From a virus, in IMG/VR virus record IMGVR_UViG_3300032220_000952, positions 1 through 60,261 of that record: a stretch of DNA of 60,261 nucleotides; one strand, written 5' to 3'. Shown piece after piece: positions 23,530-32,728 of this stretch. Positions within the stretch are counted from its first letter, which is position 1, and the number at the start of each line of letters is the position of its first letter. The notes under the pieces are model-generated. The model was not told the origin of the DNA. It did no database searches and worked only from the letters and a program-made list of their open reading frames with translations. The position numbers were made by a program, and so were the translations under genes.

Positions 23530-23665
23530 CCTCTATTCTTCAAATATACCAAATTGCTTATATATGAATGGAGCACCCATTTTTTTCATTGTCATCGCCA
23601 CCTTCATTGTTACACCAATTATTCCACCCATATTGGTGTTCCAAAATAAAGATTGTATAAAATAG

Positions 23666-24259
23666 TTATTCACACTTAACTTTAAATTGACTTACAACAG
23701 TTGTTGTTGGTGGTACATTGTTGAAATAGTAACAATCACATACACCCAATTTCGTTGAATGAATTCTTTTATAAAACCCGGATGGGATAGTAGCGCCACC
23801 TGGTACTTTTTTAAGTGGTAGTTTAAAATCTACTCTAATGTAGACCTGAATATCATCTGCTTTCTGCCTCATCACCCTCTCAGATTCTTCTAACTCCTTC
23901 CACGGACCTCTATTCAAAGATTGGTGTTGAAGAGCAGAGTTTAAATAAGTGAATGTTTGTTTAAGTAGGTTTATATCACAACCAAATGCAGCTGCAGGGG
24001 CCATATGTCCCTTATCCCACTCATTTGCTACATAATCCGCATTATCGGATGTATGATATGATTTTTCTTTGTAGAAATCCAAACCTTTGCGAGATACTGA
24101 ATTTTCAGCACATTGAACTCTATACTTAATCCACTTTGGTTGCTCCAAAATTTCGGAATAAACCATTTCAAATATTTGGGTTTTAATATATACACTATCT
24201 CTCCCCTGTCCAAAGGAATATAGTGGTAAAAGTAGTAAAAGTAGTATTAGTTTTTTCAT
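23666..24259 (-). CDS. Secreted DNA/RNA non-specific endonuclease
   Basis: This 197-residue protein begins MKKLILLLLLLPLYSFGQG, a clear Bacteroidota signal peptide cut near residue 17. The nuclease core has W-D-K-G-H-M-A-P-A (the DRGH-type catalytic motif of the NucA/Serratia family) and N-S-A-L-Q-H-Q-S-L-N-R-G-P-W. A long hydrophobic Met-rich extension upstream is rejected because MKK fits the signal peptide. Export means it acts in the periplasm or outside, possibly degrading DNA of competing phages or released host DNA. Confidence 0.85.
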   Translation of the reverse strand: MKKLILLLLLLPLYSFGQGRDSVYIKTQIFEMVYSEILEQPKWIKYRVQCAENSVSRKGLDFYKEKSYHTSDNADYVANEWDKGHMAPAAAFGCDINLLKQTFTYLNSALQHQSLNRGPWKELEESERVMRQKADDIQVYIRVDFKLPLKKVPGGATIPSGFYKRIHSTKLGVCDCYYFNNVPPTTTVVSQFKVKCE

Positions 24260-24263
24260 AGTA

Positions 24264-24902
24264 TTAATCCTCATAGTGTTTTTTATTATTATCATCATCC
24301 CCATCATATAACCAATCGGGTAAATCATCATCAATTGTGTTTATTTCATAAGTATCATTATCATCCCAATCATCATCCCAATTGTAATCACCGTCATATC
24401 TCATATTAGATTGGGATTCTAACTCTTCAACACACTCTTCCAGCAAAGTATCTTTAATGGTAAAGATTTTTGATTCAATTGTATCAACAGAATCATAATC
24501 CTCTTTACTCATCAAAGAACTCAATTGCTTTTCAGTAGAAACCGAACCAATAGATGTTCCATAATAAGCACCAACACAGATGTATTCCATATGCTCGTAT
24601 GTCGCCCGTATTTCAAAATCCTCATCAATTTCTTTGAATATCTCACACATTCTATCTATTAAGTTGTGAGGAAATTCGCTGGTTGATGATAGAACTAACA
24701 TTGATTCATCACCAATAAATACATTACTTAATTCAGCCGAACAACTTCCGACACAATTAGTGTCTACATCCGAAATTTGTTCGTAGAATTGGCTTAGTAA
24801 CCAATCCGAATCATGCGTTTTAGGATTTACAAAAAGAGATGATAGCATAGATTGCAGGTCATCATTGCCTTTGATTCTAATAGTTGATAGTACTCTGTCC
24901 AT
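24264..24902 (-). CDS. Api92-like phage protein with acidic tail
   Basis: This 212-residue protein contains the segment Y-E-H-M-E-Y-I-C-V-G-A-Y-Y-G, which resembles the Api92/DUF1281-type domain of phage proteins, whose fold is ferredoxin-like. The C-terminus is very acidic (many Asp). The protein at 29088-29660 may be a second member. The TATTTATA octamer at 24902-24909 overlaps the start. Function unknown; the family call is uncertain. Confidence 0.45.
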   Translation of the reverse strand: MDRVLSTIRIKGNDDLQSMLSSLFVNPKTHDSDWLLSQFYEQISDVDTNCVGSCSAELSNVFIGDESMLVLSSTSEFPHNLIDRMCEIFKEIDEDFEIRATYEHMEYICVGAYYGTSIGSVSTEKQLSSLMSKEDYDSVDTIESKIFTIKDTLLEECVEELESQSNMRYDGDYNWDDDWDDNDTYEINTIDDDLPDWLYDGDDDNNKKHYED

Positions 24903-24915
24903 ATAAATAAATAGT

Positions 24916-25107
24916 TTAATTTTGTTCTTCGTGAATTTTTCCTATTGCTTTTACCTCATATTTGTATCCAGAATCTGAATTCGTTTCAAATACATTTGCA
25001 TAATACTCTGCCGATTCTTCGGTATCAAACTCCCAAACTTCACCATGCCCGTCCAATAAAATCACGGGAACATTCTTTTTAATGAATTTTACAATTACAA
25101 AGCTCAT
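24916..25107 (-). CDS. Small protein of the FDTEESAE type
   Basis: This 63-residue protein contains W-E-F-D-T-E-E-S-A-E-Y-Y-A (near 26-38), matching the unit in the gene at 13977-14171. It overlaps the J-domain gene stop as ATGA (25104-25107). Function unknown. Confidence 0.6.
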   Translation of the reverse strand: MSFVIVKFIKKNVPVILLDGHGEVWEFDTEESAEYYANVFETNSDSGYKYEVKAIGKIHEEQN

Positions 25108-25682
25108 TTATCCTCCAAATTAATTTTTTCTAATGGTATTTCTTTTCCTATTTGCTTTTCAACGCTTTTAATTACATTAATTCTATCTTGTGGATTTTTA
25201 GATGTACACCATATCCAAGCTAAAGATTTTTTTATATTATCAATTTCAATCTCATACCCTTTGATGTTTTTTTCAATAAGTATTTCATCATCGGTATCCA
25301 ACTCATATACTATATCATACTTAACTGCTAAATCAACCATTTCTATTAAATTATCAGTATCATATGCCTTTTTTAACCTTAAAAAATCATCACCACTACC
25401 CCCTCTATCAGGATGGGTTTTTATAGATAAGTTTTTAAATAATTTTTTGTATTTACTATCAACCTTTTTTTCAATCTGAGGTTTTGGTTTTGATGGTTCG
25501 GATGTATTGGGCTCATCAGGTCTAACTTCCCCCGTTTCCTCATTCACCCAATACTCCGTAACACCATCTTTTGAATCTCCCCCAGATTCATTTTTTTTAT
25601 TTTCAGACAAAAACTGTCCAAAAAAGGAGTTAAATTTATTTAGATAAGTATCAAAATCTGATTGCATATCCTCTAACTCCAT
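25104..25682 (-). CDS. J-domain (DnaJ-like) co-chaperone
   Basis: The J-domain lies in the centre: K-L-F-K-N-L-S-I-K-T-H-P-D-R-G-G-S-G carries the HPD tripeptide needed to stimulate DnaK ATPase, followed by F-L-R-L-K-K-A-Y-D. The preceding part is acidic and Pro-rich, and the end is helical and charged. The start is uncertain. Longer starts (ATG at 25748) overlap groEL, while 25682 and 25667 do not, and a GGAG ribosome-binding site fits 25667. It follows groEL, making a chaperone module. Confidence 0.85.
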   Translation of the reverse strand: MELEDMQSDFDTYLNKFNSFFGQFLSENKKNESGGDSKDGVTEYWVNEETGEVRPDEPNTSEPSKPKPQIEKKVDSKYKKLFKNLSIKTHPDRGGSGDDFLRLKKAYDTDNLIEMVDLAVKYDIVYELDTDDEILIEKNIKGYEIEIDNIKKSLAWIWCTSKNPQDRINVIKSVEKQIGKEIPLEKINLEDK

Positions 25683-25704
25683 TTGAATGTATTTACATTT
25701 CAAA

Positions 25705-27946
<2,242 letters not shown>

Positions 27947-27963
27947 ATTATGAAAAAAAAATA

Positions 27964-28257
27964 TTAGTTATCGGATAATTTTACCATCAAAATTTCACTT
28001 TCACGGTATAGATTATATTTTACTCCATCAATTTTAATTTGGATGCCTGTTCCATCTAAAAGAACTTCATCATCCACTCTTAATTTCATAGGTATCTTAA
28101 CACCTTGCTGAGTAAATAATCCATCACCAACTGCAACAATTTTTCCATTCATTGTTTCTTTTGCAGTTTCGGGTTTGTATAACCCACCTTTTGTTTTTTC
28201 ATCGTGCTTGCTTACCAAAACAAGCACATAATCATTCATTGGTTTATAGTTCATCAT
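27964..28257 (-). CDS. groES: GroES-like co-chaperonin (phage-encoded)
   Basis: This 97-residue protein has the GroES layout: Y-V-L-V-L-V-S near 10, a mobile loop with K-T-K-G-G-L-Y-K-P near 22, G-K-I-V-A-V-G-D-G near 38 and a beta-hairpin with V-D-D-E-V-L-L-D-G-T-G. Length equals typical GroES. It would form the cap of the GroEL cage, likely for phage-specific proteins. A promoter at 28278-28308 starts this module, and a ribosome-binding site lies just upstream. Confidence 0.92.
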   Translation of the reverse strand: MMNYKPMNDYVLVLVSKHDEKTKGGLYKPETAKETMNGKIVAVGDGLFTQQGVKIPMKLRVDDEVLLDGTGIQIKIDGVKYNLYRESEILMVKLSDN

Positions 28258-28277
28258 AACTCCTTTTGTTTTTTTGA

Positions 28278-28308
28278 TAAATATACAAAATAATTTTTAA
28301 ATTACCAA
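28278..28308 (-). promoter_or_regulatory. Bacteroidota-type promoter of the groES-groEL module
   Basis: TTG (28306-28308) and TATATTTA (28278-28285) are 20 bases apart. It sits at the 3' end of the preceding gene and leaves a leader of about 20 bases before groES. Confidence 0.75.
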
Positions 28309-28739
28309 AATTTTCCGTTAATAAAATCTTTTTGTTTTTCAATAGCCCTTTTTAGTTCCTTTTTATCAATAACAACCTTTTCTGCTTTTTTCTCAACAAT
28401 AGGTTTATTACTAACCAAATTTTTAGATTCACTCCATTCAATTCTTTTTTTTACCAACTCTCTCTCACCATCAGTCATTGATTTCGTTAAAACTGATGAT
28501 ATGTAGCAATACGGGTCTTCTGGGTCATCCAACTGCATATCGGAATAAATGCATCCAGGTTTACTCGCTGATTTGATTTTATAACAAGCCCACCCATCTT
28601 TTGAGTGATAGCATTCCATAACATACCCAACTTCTTTTTCAGCATACCATTTATAAGCCACCATATCTTTTACTTTGAAATGGTGTTTCTTTAGTTTGTG
28701 TTTATCTTTGTTTACATTTTTTACATTAGGCAGTTCCAT
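28302..28739 (-). CDS. Hypothetical protein
   Basis: This 145-residue basic protein has a Lys/His-rich N-terminus, a central region with Y-V-M-E-C-Y-H-S-K-D-G-W-A-C-Y, and a charged helical C-terminus. The fold might be a small SH3-like barrel followed by a helix. No family was recognised. It overlaps the promoter of groES at its 3' end. Confidence 0.55.
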   Translation of the reverse strand: MELPNVKNVNKDKHKLKKHHFKVKDMVAYKWYAEKEVGYVMECYHSKDGWACYKIKSASKPGCIYSDMQLDDPEDPYCYISSVLTKSMTDGERELVKKRIEWSESKNLVSNKPIVEKKAEKVVIDKKELKRAIEKQKDFINGKFW

Positions 28740-28744
28740 ACTGA

Positions 28745-29095
28745 TTAAATATCAATACCATTAAATCCACCATTTTTTTCAACTTCAATAGCAGTTGCCC
28801 TTTTTTCGGTCGGGTTTTTTACACTTTTGTTGTTAATCAGTATTCGTTCACTTCTACCAATACCCATTACCAATTGGTGGTATGGAATATTTAATAGTTG
28901 CATTTCTTGCTTTGTAATCAGGTTGTATTCGGGTGGACGAGCGGTTGTCAATACAATATAATAGCCTGAATTGTACCACTCGTTCATTTTTTTTACAACT
29001 CCCGGCAAAGCCATACTCGTTGTTGGGTTAATTTCTTCAAATGGAACCTGATATACAAGCGTTCCATCAATATCACAAAAAATCGTCTTACTCAT
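28745..29095 (-). CDS. HAD-family phosphatase (capsular or PNKP-type)
   Basis: This 116-residue protein has the HAD motif D-I-D-G-T-L-V near residue 8, a Y-I-V-L-T-T-A-R-P motif II/III region near 46, and a K-rich region with I-L-I-N-N-K-S-V. It resembles short phosphatases of the polynucleotide-kinase/capsule-synthesis type. The substrate is unknown. It overlaps the preceding gene by 8 bases. Confidence 0.75.
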   Translation of the reverse strand: MSKTIFCDIDGTLVYQVPFEEINPTTSMALPGVVKKMNEWYNSGYYIVLTTARPPEYNLITKQEMQLLNIPYHQLVMGIGRSERILINNKSVKNPTEKRATAIEVEKNGGFNGIDI

Positions 29096-29660
29096 TTTCC
29101 ATATTTTTTAAATGTTCAAAATATACATCAACTTCTTCATCCATCATATTTGATAGTTTATCACAATATGAATGATATTCTTCACCACCCTCTAAAAACT
29201 TATCTACATTCCAATCTTCCATATCAATATATTCATCCGAAGAATAACCTCTTGCTGCTAGGTGAACGCCTGCAAAATTGAAACCCTCATCTTCAAATTT
29301 GTTTTGAATCCAAACATCAGGCTTAATATCAGATAATACTTCTGCTAATTTTTCCACCCAGCCCATAATCGGGTCCCAAGCAGAATCTATATGTATCGTA
29401 ATAGTTCCATCATCACCATAATCACTCACACACCCATTAAACCACTTTGCTCCACATCTGTTTTCTACCCAATACCTATCATAATCACTACCACCATTGG
29501 GCCATATATTATCAAAAAGAGCATTTACCAATTGAACTGTTGATGTTGTTTCAAATGGGTTATCTGATTCGGTTTTTGGTTTAAAAATTTCTTTAATTTT
29601 TTCTACCACACCATCATCAGCGTTGTTGATGATGATATAATTAAATACGGTATTTGCCAT
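29088..29660 (-). CDS. Hypothetical protein, possible second Api92-like member
   Basis: This 190-residue acidic protein contains N-R-C-G-A-K-W-F-N-G, then a series of beta-strands with I-T-I-H-I-D-S-A-W-D, and an acidic end. The middle segment resembles the Api92/DUF1281 style N-R-W-G-T-K-W motif. It may share a fold with the protein at 24264-24902. It precedes the HAD gene with an 8-base overlap. Confidence 0.45.
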   Translation of the reverse strand: MANTVFNYIIINNADDGVVEKIKEIFKPKTESDNPFETTSTVQLVNALFDNIWPNGGSDYDRYWVENRCGAKWFNGCVSDYGDDGTITIHIDSAWDPIMGWVEKLAEVLSDIKPDVWIQNKFEDEGFNFAGVHLAARGYSSDEYIDMEDWNVDKFLEGGEEYHSYCDKLSNMMDEEVDVYFEHLKNMENE

Positions 29661-29700
29661 AAAAATATCTAATGTGTAATGTAGTTGTTGTTAGTTAATT

Positions 29701-30027
29701 TTAACCTTTAAGTAAATCTTTTTTTAATTTTAAATCAAATTTGTCCATACGAGAATCAATCCCTCGCTCAACTTTATCAATATCTAATCCTATTCTAGTA
29801 TGAACCTCATCTATATCTTTATAGATTTGATTCTCCAAATTATCAATCCTAAGATTTAGGAGTTGTAATTCTTCTCTCGTTGATTGAATCAGTTCCGTGT
29901 TCTGCATCTGAATATTGGTTATCTTTTCAGAATACCTATTAAATGTTTTTACCACACTAAACCAAGCCACAACCTCAGCCAACACCAAAGCTGTAACTAA
30001 CCCTAATGCAAAATAAATAATTTCCAT
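29701..30027 (-). CDS. Membrane-anchored coiled-coil protein
   Basis: The ATG at 30027 begins M-E-I-I-Y-F-A-L-G-L-V-T-A-L-V-L-A-E, one N-terminal transmembrane helix of about 20 residues. A long coiled coil follows (residues about 35-100), rich in Leu heptads (N-L-R-I-D-N-L-E). The product has 108 residues and a basic end. It could span or tether to the inner membrane. Role unknown. Confidence 0.6.
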   Translation of the reverse strand: MEIIYFALGLVTALVLAEVVAWFSVVKTFNRYSEKITNIQMQNTELIQSTREELQLLNLRIDNLENQIYKDIDEVHTRIGLDIDKVERGIDSRMDKFDLKLKKDLLKG

Positions 30028-30067
30028 AATTTTTTTCCTTTCTTTTTTTATTAAACAACAACTAACA

Positions 30068-30259
30068 CTACACAATAGATAATTTTCTTTTTAAGTTTTT
30101 AATATGTTTACACTCCGAACCCCTACCGAATTCATAAGCAGGGCAGTTACATATAAATCGTTTATGATTAAAAGATGTAACATTGTAGTATTTGAGCTTC
30201 TTTGTTTTTTTATCACGAGAACCCATTTCAATGTAAACTTGTTTCCAATCTAAACTCAT
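30068..30259 (-). CDS. SWIM-type zinc finger protein
   Basis: This 63-residue protein contains C-N-C-P-A-Y near residue 37, then S-E-C-K-H, the CxCx(n)CxH spacing of SWIM zinc fingers. It is basic (K-K-T-K-K-L-K-Y and K-R-K-L) and so likely binds nucleic acid. It sits directly upstream of the tRNA-like RNA at 30278. Confidence 0.7.
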   Translation of the reverse strand: MSLDWKQVYIEMGSRDKKTKKLKYYNVTSFNHKRFICNCPAYEFGRGSECKHIKNLKRKLSIV

Positions 30260-30277
30260 ATCTTTTATTTATTTTAG

Positions 30278-30360
30278 TAGTCAGGACAGGATTCGAACCT
30301 GTATTAGGGCTTACGACCTATGATACTCTATTTACTACAACGCCATGTAGCCACCTGACT
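30278..30360 (-). tRNA. tRNA-like RNA 1 (anticodon not assignable)
   Basis: On the minus strand a perfect 7-bp acceptor stem (AGTCAGG with CCTGACT), a discriminator A, a T-arm ACAGG-TTCGAAT-CCTGT and a D-arm (GCTAC/GTAGT around an 8-base loop containing GG) are clear. The middle (31 bases) does not fold as a standard 5-bp/7-base anticodon arm; the best fit is TAGG/CCTA with an 8-base loop. The CCA end is not encoded. It could be a divergent tRNA, a tRNA with an unusual anticodon arm, or a non-decoding tRNA mimic. Confidence 0.55.
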
Positions 30361-30366
30361 ATTTGT

Positions 30367-30576
30367 TTATTTTTCTAAAACATACCGCATCATTTCTTGC
30401 ATCTTGAGAATCAAAACTTTCATTTCATCCTCATTAAGATACAACCTACTGTTAGGTGTTTTATCATCTAATTCTTTGGTTTCTATGATGATTCCATCGA
30501 ACTCTTCCGTGGGGTAAATTCCAACATTCTGTTCTTCTGTTGAAATAATAGTTTTAATCCAAACTTTGTTTTTCAT
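30367..30576 (-). CDS. Hypothetical protein between two tRNA-like genes
   Basis: This 69-residue protein is acidic with two beta strands (V-W-I-K-T-I-I-S and G-I-I-I-E-T-K-E) and a C-terminal helix (M-K-V-L-I-L-K-M-Q-E-M). No family was recognised. It lies exactly between two tRNA-like RNAs on the same strand. Confidence 0.5.
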   Translation of the reverse strand: MKNKVWIKTIISTEEQNVGIYPTEEFDGIIIETKELDDKTPNSRLYLNEDEMKVLILKMQEMMRYVLEK

Positions 30577-30594
30577 AACTTTTTATTTTTTTTG

Positions 30595-30716
30595 TAGTCA
30601 GTACAGGATTCGAACCTGCGGAGAACGGCTTGATAGTTTCTGCGCGAGGGCTACTTAATTCGCCACCCCTCAATCTTTGTTCTCAATTACGCTGCGGATA
30701 CCACCGCCACCTGACT
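30595..30716 (-). ncRNA. tRNA-like RNA 2, 122 bases, expanded central arm
   Basis: The ends share the acceptor (AGTCAG with CTGACT; seventh pair mismatched) and the T-arm CAGG-TTCGAAT-CCTG with tRNA-like RNA 1. A short D-like hairpin follows (GCGG-TGGTAT-CCGC). The rest is not an anticodon arm: a 6-bp stem GAGAAC/GTTCTC encloses about 53 bases, including a GAGGG/CCCTC hairpin. It is 40 bases longer than a tRNA and far shorter than tmRNA. It may be a regulatory or degraded tRNA relative. Confidence 0.5.
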
Positions 30717-30810
30717 GTGTTGAGGATGAGAAGTCCTCTGTGTTGTAAGTGTTTTCATAATTACTTCTAATTATCTACATTCCTTTCTCAAGGGAACAAC
30801 ACAATGTTGA

Positions 30811-30975
30811 TTACTGTGCTACAGCAGCAGTAGTATCAACACTTCCACCACCCACCGTGTCTTGTGAGAGAGTTGAATCTACAGGTTCACCCATAGTTTC
30901 AGTTGTGGTGGTTTGGTTGTTTGAGCAAGCCGTAACTGTTACAGCAAGCATCAAAATTGCGATTAGTTTTTTCAT
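30811..30975 (-). CDS. Small lipoprotein
   Basis: The ATG at 30975 gives a 54-residue protein starting M-K-K-L-I-A-I-L-M-L-A-V-T-V-T-A-C-S; the lipobox V-T-A-C gives a lipidated Cys at residue 17. The mature part is short and rich in Thr, Ser and Asp/Glu, with no fold. A longer frame is rejected because MKK starts a proper signal peptide. It may be anchored to the inner or outer membrane of the host, for example for superinfection exclusion. Confidence 0.75.
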   Translation of the reverse strand: MKKLIAILMLAVTVTACSNNQTTTTETMGEPVDSTLSQDTVGGGSVDTTAAVAQ

Positions 30976-31021
30976 ATTGTTTTTTTTGTTTTTTTGTTTA
31001 AAAATCATCATAACCATAAGG

Positions 31022-31225
31022 TCAGGCGTGCTTTTCTTCCCAAATTCGTAAAGTTTCATCAATTTCTTCGGGGGAAAGTTTATCTCCCAATTCTTCTAAT
31101 TCGTTAGCAACATCATCAGAACACATACCATAGGTCTCAATCATACGATTAGCCTTCTCTTGGAGGTGAATAAATCGGCGAACATTTTCGTTTCTCACAA
31201 TAATGGGGGTTAGTATCTCAATCAT
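31022..31225 (-). CDS. Small helical protein with own promoter
   Basis: The ATG at 31225 gives 67 residues, starting M-I-E-I-L-T-P-I-I-V-R. It is helical and acidic. The start is chosen because a TTG-N20-TATATTTA promoter (31233-31263) would overlap a longer frame. Its -7 element ends 8 bases before this ATG. The presence of a private promoter suggests an early, separately needed gene. Function unknown. Confidence 0.6.
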   Translation of the reverse strand: MIEILTPIIVRNENVRRFIHLQEKANRMIETYGMCSDDVANELEELGDKLSPEEIDETLRIWEEKHA

Positions 31226-31232
31226 TACATAG

Positions 31233-31263
31233 TAAATATACAACAGAAAAATGGAGTTTCCAA
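31233..31263 (-). promoter_or_regulatory. Bacteroidota-type promoter
   Basis: TTG (31261-31263) and TATATTTA (31233-31240) are 20 bases apart. The upstream stretch resembles the promoters at 22545 and 23021, including TTTAACATACAAAG. Confidence 0.75.
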
Positions 31264-31412
31264 ACTTTGTATGTTAAATTTAGGTTAAATTTTTAACTTA
31301 ATTAAGCCATCATCAGTTCATTTTTAATTTTATGTATTTTATTATATTTTTAAATTATACCATAGGAAATCCGGCGGAGGAAATAGTTGTTGATGGTAGT
31401 GGTTTAGAATTT

Positions 31413-31835
31413 TTAGCTACCTACCAATGCAGCAACCAACGCATCGTGCGCTGCTCCTTTAGGTTGTTTAATCATTACACCATTATAATTGGTGTATTGT
31501 GGTGCGGATGAACTCCAACCTTTTGAGTGATTACTAAAAGCCCGTTGGCCATAGTTAGCAGCAACCATTGGTGATACCTTTCCAATATTATCCCAGCCAC
31601 TTTCCCACTTTTTCAGTTCGGTTTTTTCCTTAAAAGTGATACTATCTTCGGTAAACCCAGCAACCATTTTAGTTGGTGCTTTACGGAAAATGTTTTTACG
31701 CTCCTCACGATTTATCTCAATAAACAATATTGAGCGGACTTTTACCCTACAAACCTTTAGGTTCATAGTGTAATCCTTACCATTCACTGGGATGGTCACT
31801 GCGACAACTTTACCTTCCAAACTTTGTAGTTCCAT
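31413..31835 (-). CDS. Hypothetical protein under a strong promoter
   Basis: This 140-residue basic protein begins with beta strands (V-V-A-V-T-I-P-V) and ends with a low-complexity, Ser/Gln/Tyr-rich part and A-A-H-D-A-L-V-A-A-L. It has its own promoter at 31867-31897 (32 bases upstream) and is followed by a roughly 170-base gap with no gene. No domain was recognised. Confidence 0.55.
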   Translation of the reverse strand: MELQSLEGKVVAVTIPVNGKDYTMNLKVCRVKVRSILFIEINREERKNIFRKAPTKMVAGFTEDSITFKEKTELKKWESGWDNIGKVSPMVAANYGQRAFSNHSKGWSSSAPQYTNYNGVMIKQPKGAAHDALVAALVGS

Positions 31836-31866
31836 AATATAGGGGGGGTTTTTTTATCTTACATAG

Positions 31867-31897
31867 TAAAGATACGAAGAAAAACCCATATTTCCAA
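31867..31897 (-). promoter_or_regulatory. Bacteroidota-type promoter in a terminator-promoter cassette
   Basis: TTG (31895-31897) and TATCTTTA (31867-31874) are 20 bases apart. Flanking bases, including the palindrome at 31949-31964, repeat the region at 23021-23119 with few differences. Confidence 0.75.
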
Positions 31898-31948
31898 ACT
31901 TTTGAGATTAAAATTCCATTAAAGTTATCCACATTTGTGTGAAAAAGT

Positions 31949-31964
31949 GTCCAATTTATTGGAC
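31949..31964 (-). terminator. Palindrome GTCCAAT-TT-ATTGGAC, likely terminator or operator
   Basis: Seven-base arms are separated by two bases. On the minus strand it is followed by ACTTTTTC, and it lies within 8 bases of the stop at 31972. The twin copy lies at 23104-23119. Confidence 0.5.
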
Positions 31965-31971
31965 AGTTGGG

Positions 31972-32145
31972 TTATTTGTATGGAAACAACTTATTTAGGG
32001 TTTCCTGCCGTTCATCACACCCACAATCAGATTGTCCTGCAACGTGGGCTATTTTTTCAGCCAACTTATCCAATTTGGTTGCCGCTGTTACCTTTGCAAT
32101 GGTATCACCCAAACCTTTACTTTTTTGCCCCTTTTCTACGCCCAT
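31972..32145 (-). CDS. Small CGC protein, conserved in phages
   Basis: The ATG at 32145 (a longer start is only TTG) gives 57 residues: a Lys/Gly-rich start, a helix (T-I-A-K-V-T-A-A-T) and an end D-C-G-C-D-E-R-Q-E-T-L-N-K-L-F-P-Y. I recall short phage proteins with this D-C-G-C-D-E-R ending. The two Cys may bind metal. It overlaps the ClpS-like gene by 29 bases. Confidence 0.6.
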   Translation of the reverse strand: MGVEKGQKSKGLGDTIAKVTAATKLDKLAEKIAHVAGQSDCGCDERQETLNKLFPYK

Positions 32146-32362
32146 TTTGTATCTCCGTTTCAAACTTTAAATAGTTTAGTTTATTTTGGTAATCAGATAA
32201 TTCAGTATAACCACCCTCTTTTACACAGCAATTACCTGTTGTGTGGATTATATGAGCAATACTTGCGCACTGATTTAGGGGGTAATCAAACATATTTGAT
32301 AATATTAAAATGACATCATTAAAAGAATGGATATCATCATTATGAATAAATAATTTTGCCAT
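32117..32362 (-). CDS. ClpS-like adaptor protein
   Basis: This 81-residue protein has the ClpS core: L-F-I-H-N-D-D-I-H-S-F near residue 5 (the family's L-x-N-D-D-x-x-x-M/F pocket), then V-I-L-I-L-S-N-M-F and A-S-I-A-H-I-I-H-T-T-G-N-C. ClpS recognises N-end-rule substrates and hands them to ClpAP. A phage copy could redirect host proteolysis. The start ATG at 32362 is chosen over TTG. The short N-terminus that normally contacts ClpA is lacking, so it may inhibit rather than deliver. Confidence 0.75.
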   Translation of the reverse strand: MAKLFIHNDDIHSFNDVILILSNMFDYPLNQCASIAHIIHTTGNCCVKEGGYTELSDYQNKLNYLKFETEIQNGRRKGAKK

Positions 32363-32534
32363 CGGGTATATCAAATTTTTTCTGATATTTGTTTAGGTAA
32401 ATTGGTATTTCGTGCTCATTACACAACTCTGCTAATATTGGACGATTAGACCTATCCAACACATAGATAATATGAGTTTGGCCATTACTACCAAAATCTA
32501 CTTCATACTTTAGCTTTTTTACTCTTATTTTCAT
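32340..32534 (-). CDS. Hypothetical protein
   Basis: This 64-residue basic protein has likely beta strands (H-I-I-Y-V-L-D-R-S-N-R-P) and a K-rich end. It overlaps both neighbours by 23-32 bases, which is unusual in this compact region. No domain was recognised. Confidence 0.45.
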   Translation of the reverse strand: MKIRVKKLKYEVDFGSNGQTHIIYVLDRSNRPILAELCNEHEIPIYLNKYQKKFDIPDGKIIYS

Positions 32535-32718
32535 TTAGTTTCTCCATCCTATCGGTAAAGTTTTTCAACTTTTGGAGTTTTTCGTATTCTTCGTGTTTTA
32601 GATAAAAATCAACTAAATGCGGAATTACAAGCTTTTTATAATCCGCAATACCACGCTTCCTACTTAGAACAATCTCCAAAGTATCATCCATTGCCTTTTT
32701 TTCGTATTCGTTTACCAT
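32503..32718 (-). CDS. Small basic helical protein
   Basis: This 71-residue protein is helical and Lys-rich (Y-E-K-L-Q-K-L-K-N-F and N-K-S-K-K-A-K-V). A promoter-like TTG-N19-TATATTTG (32776-32805) lies inside the end of the preceding HAD gene, about 58 bases upstream. Function unknown. Confidence 0.5.
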   Translation of the reverse strand: MVNEYEKKAMDDTLEIVLSRKRGIADYKKLVIPHLVDFYLKHEEYEKLQKLKNFTDRMEKLNENKSKKAKV

Positions 32719-32728
32719 CTTATATATA

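Noticed and set aside
23533-23631. 32-codon minus-strand ORF in the gap before the Nudix gene
   Set aside because: The candidate -7 element of the Nudix gene lies inside it and no coupling with neighbours is visible. It could be chance.
24260-24334. Met-rich N-terminal extension of the secreted nuclease
   Set aside because: It is the antisense-like tail of an Asp/Asn repeat in the upstream gene. The internal MKK start gives a correct signal peptide.
30595-30716. tmRNA
   Set aside because: The 122 bases are too short. There is no resume codon with tag frame, and no pseudoknot set is seen. Only the tRNA-like ends fit.
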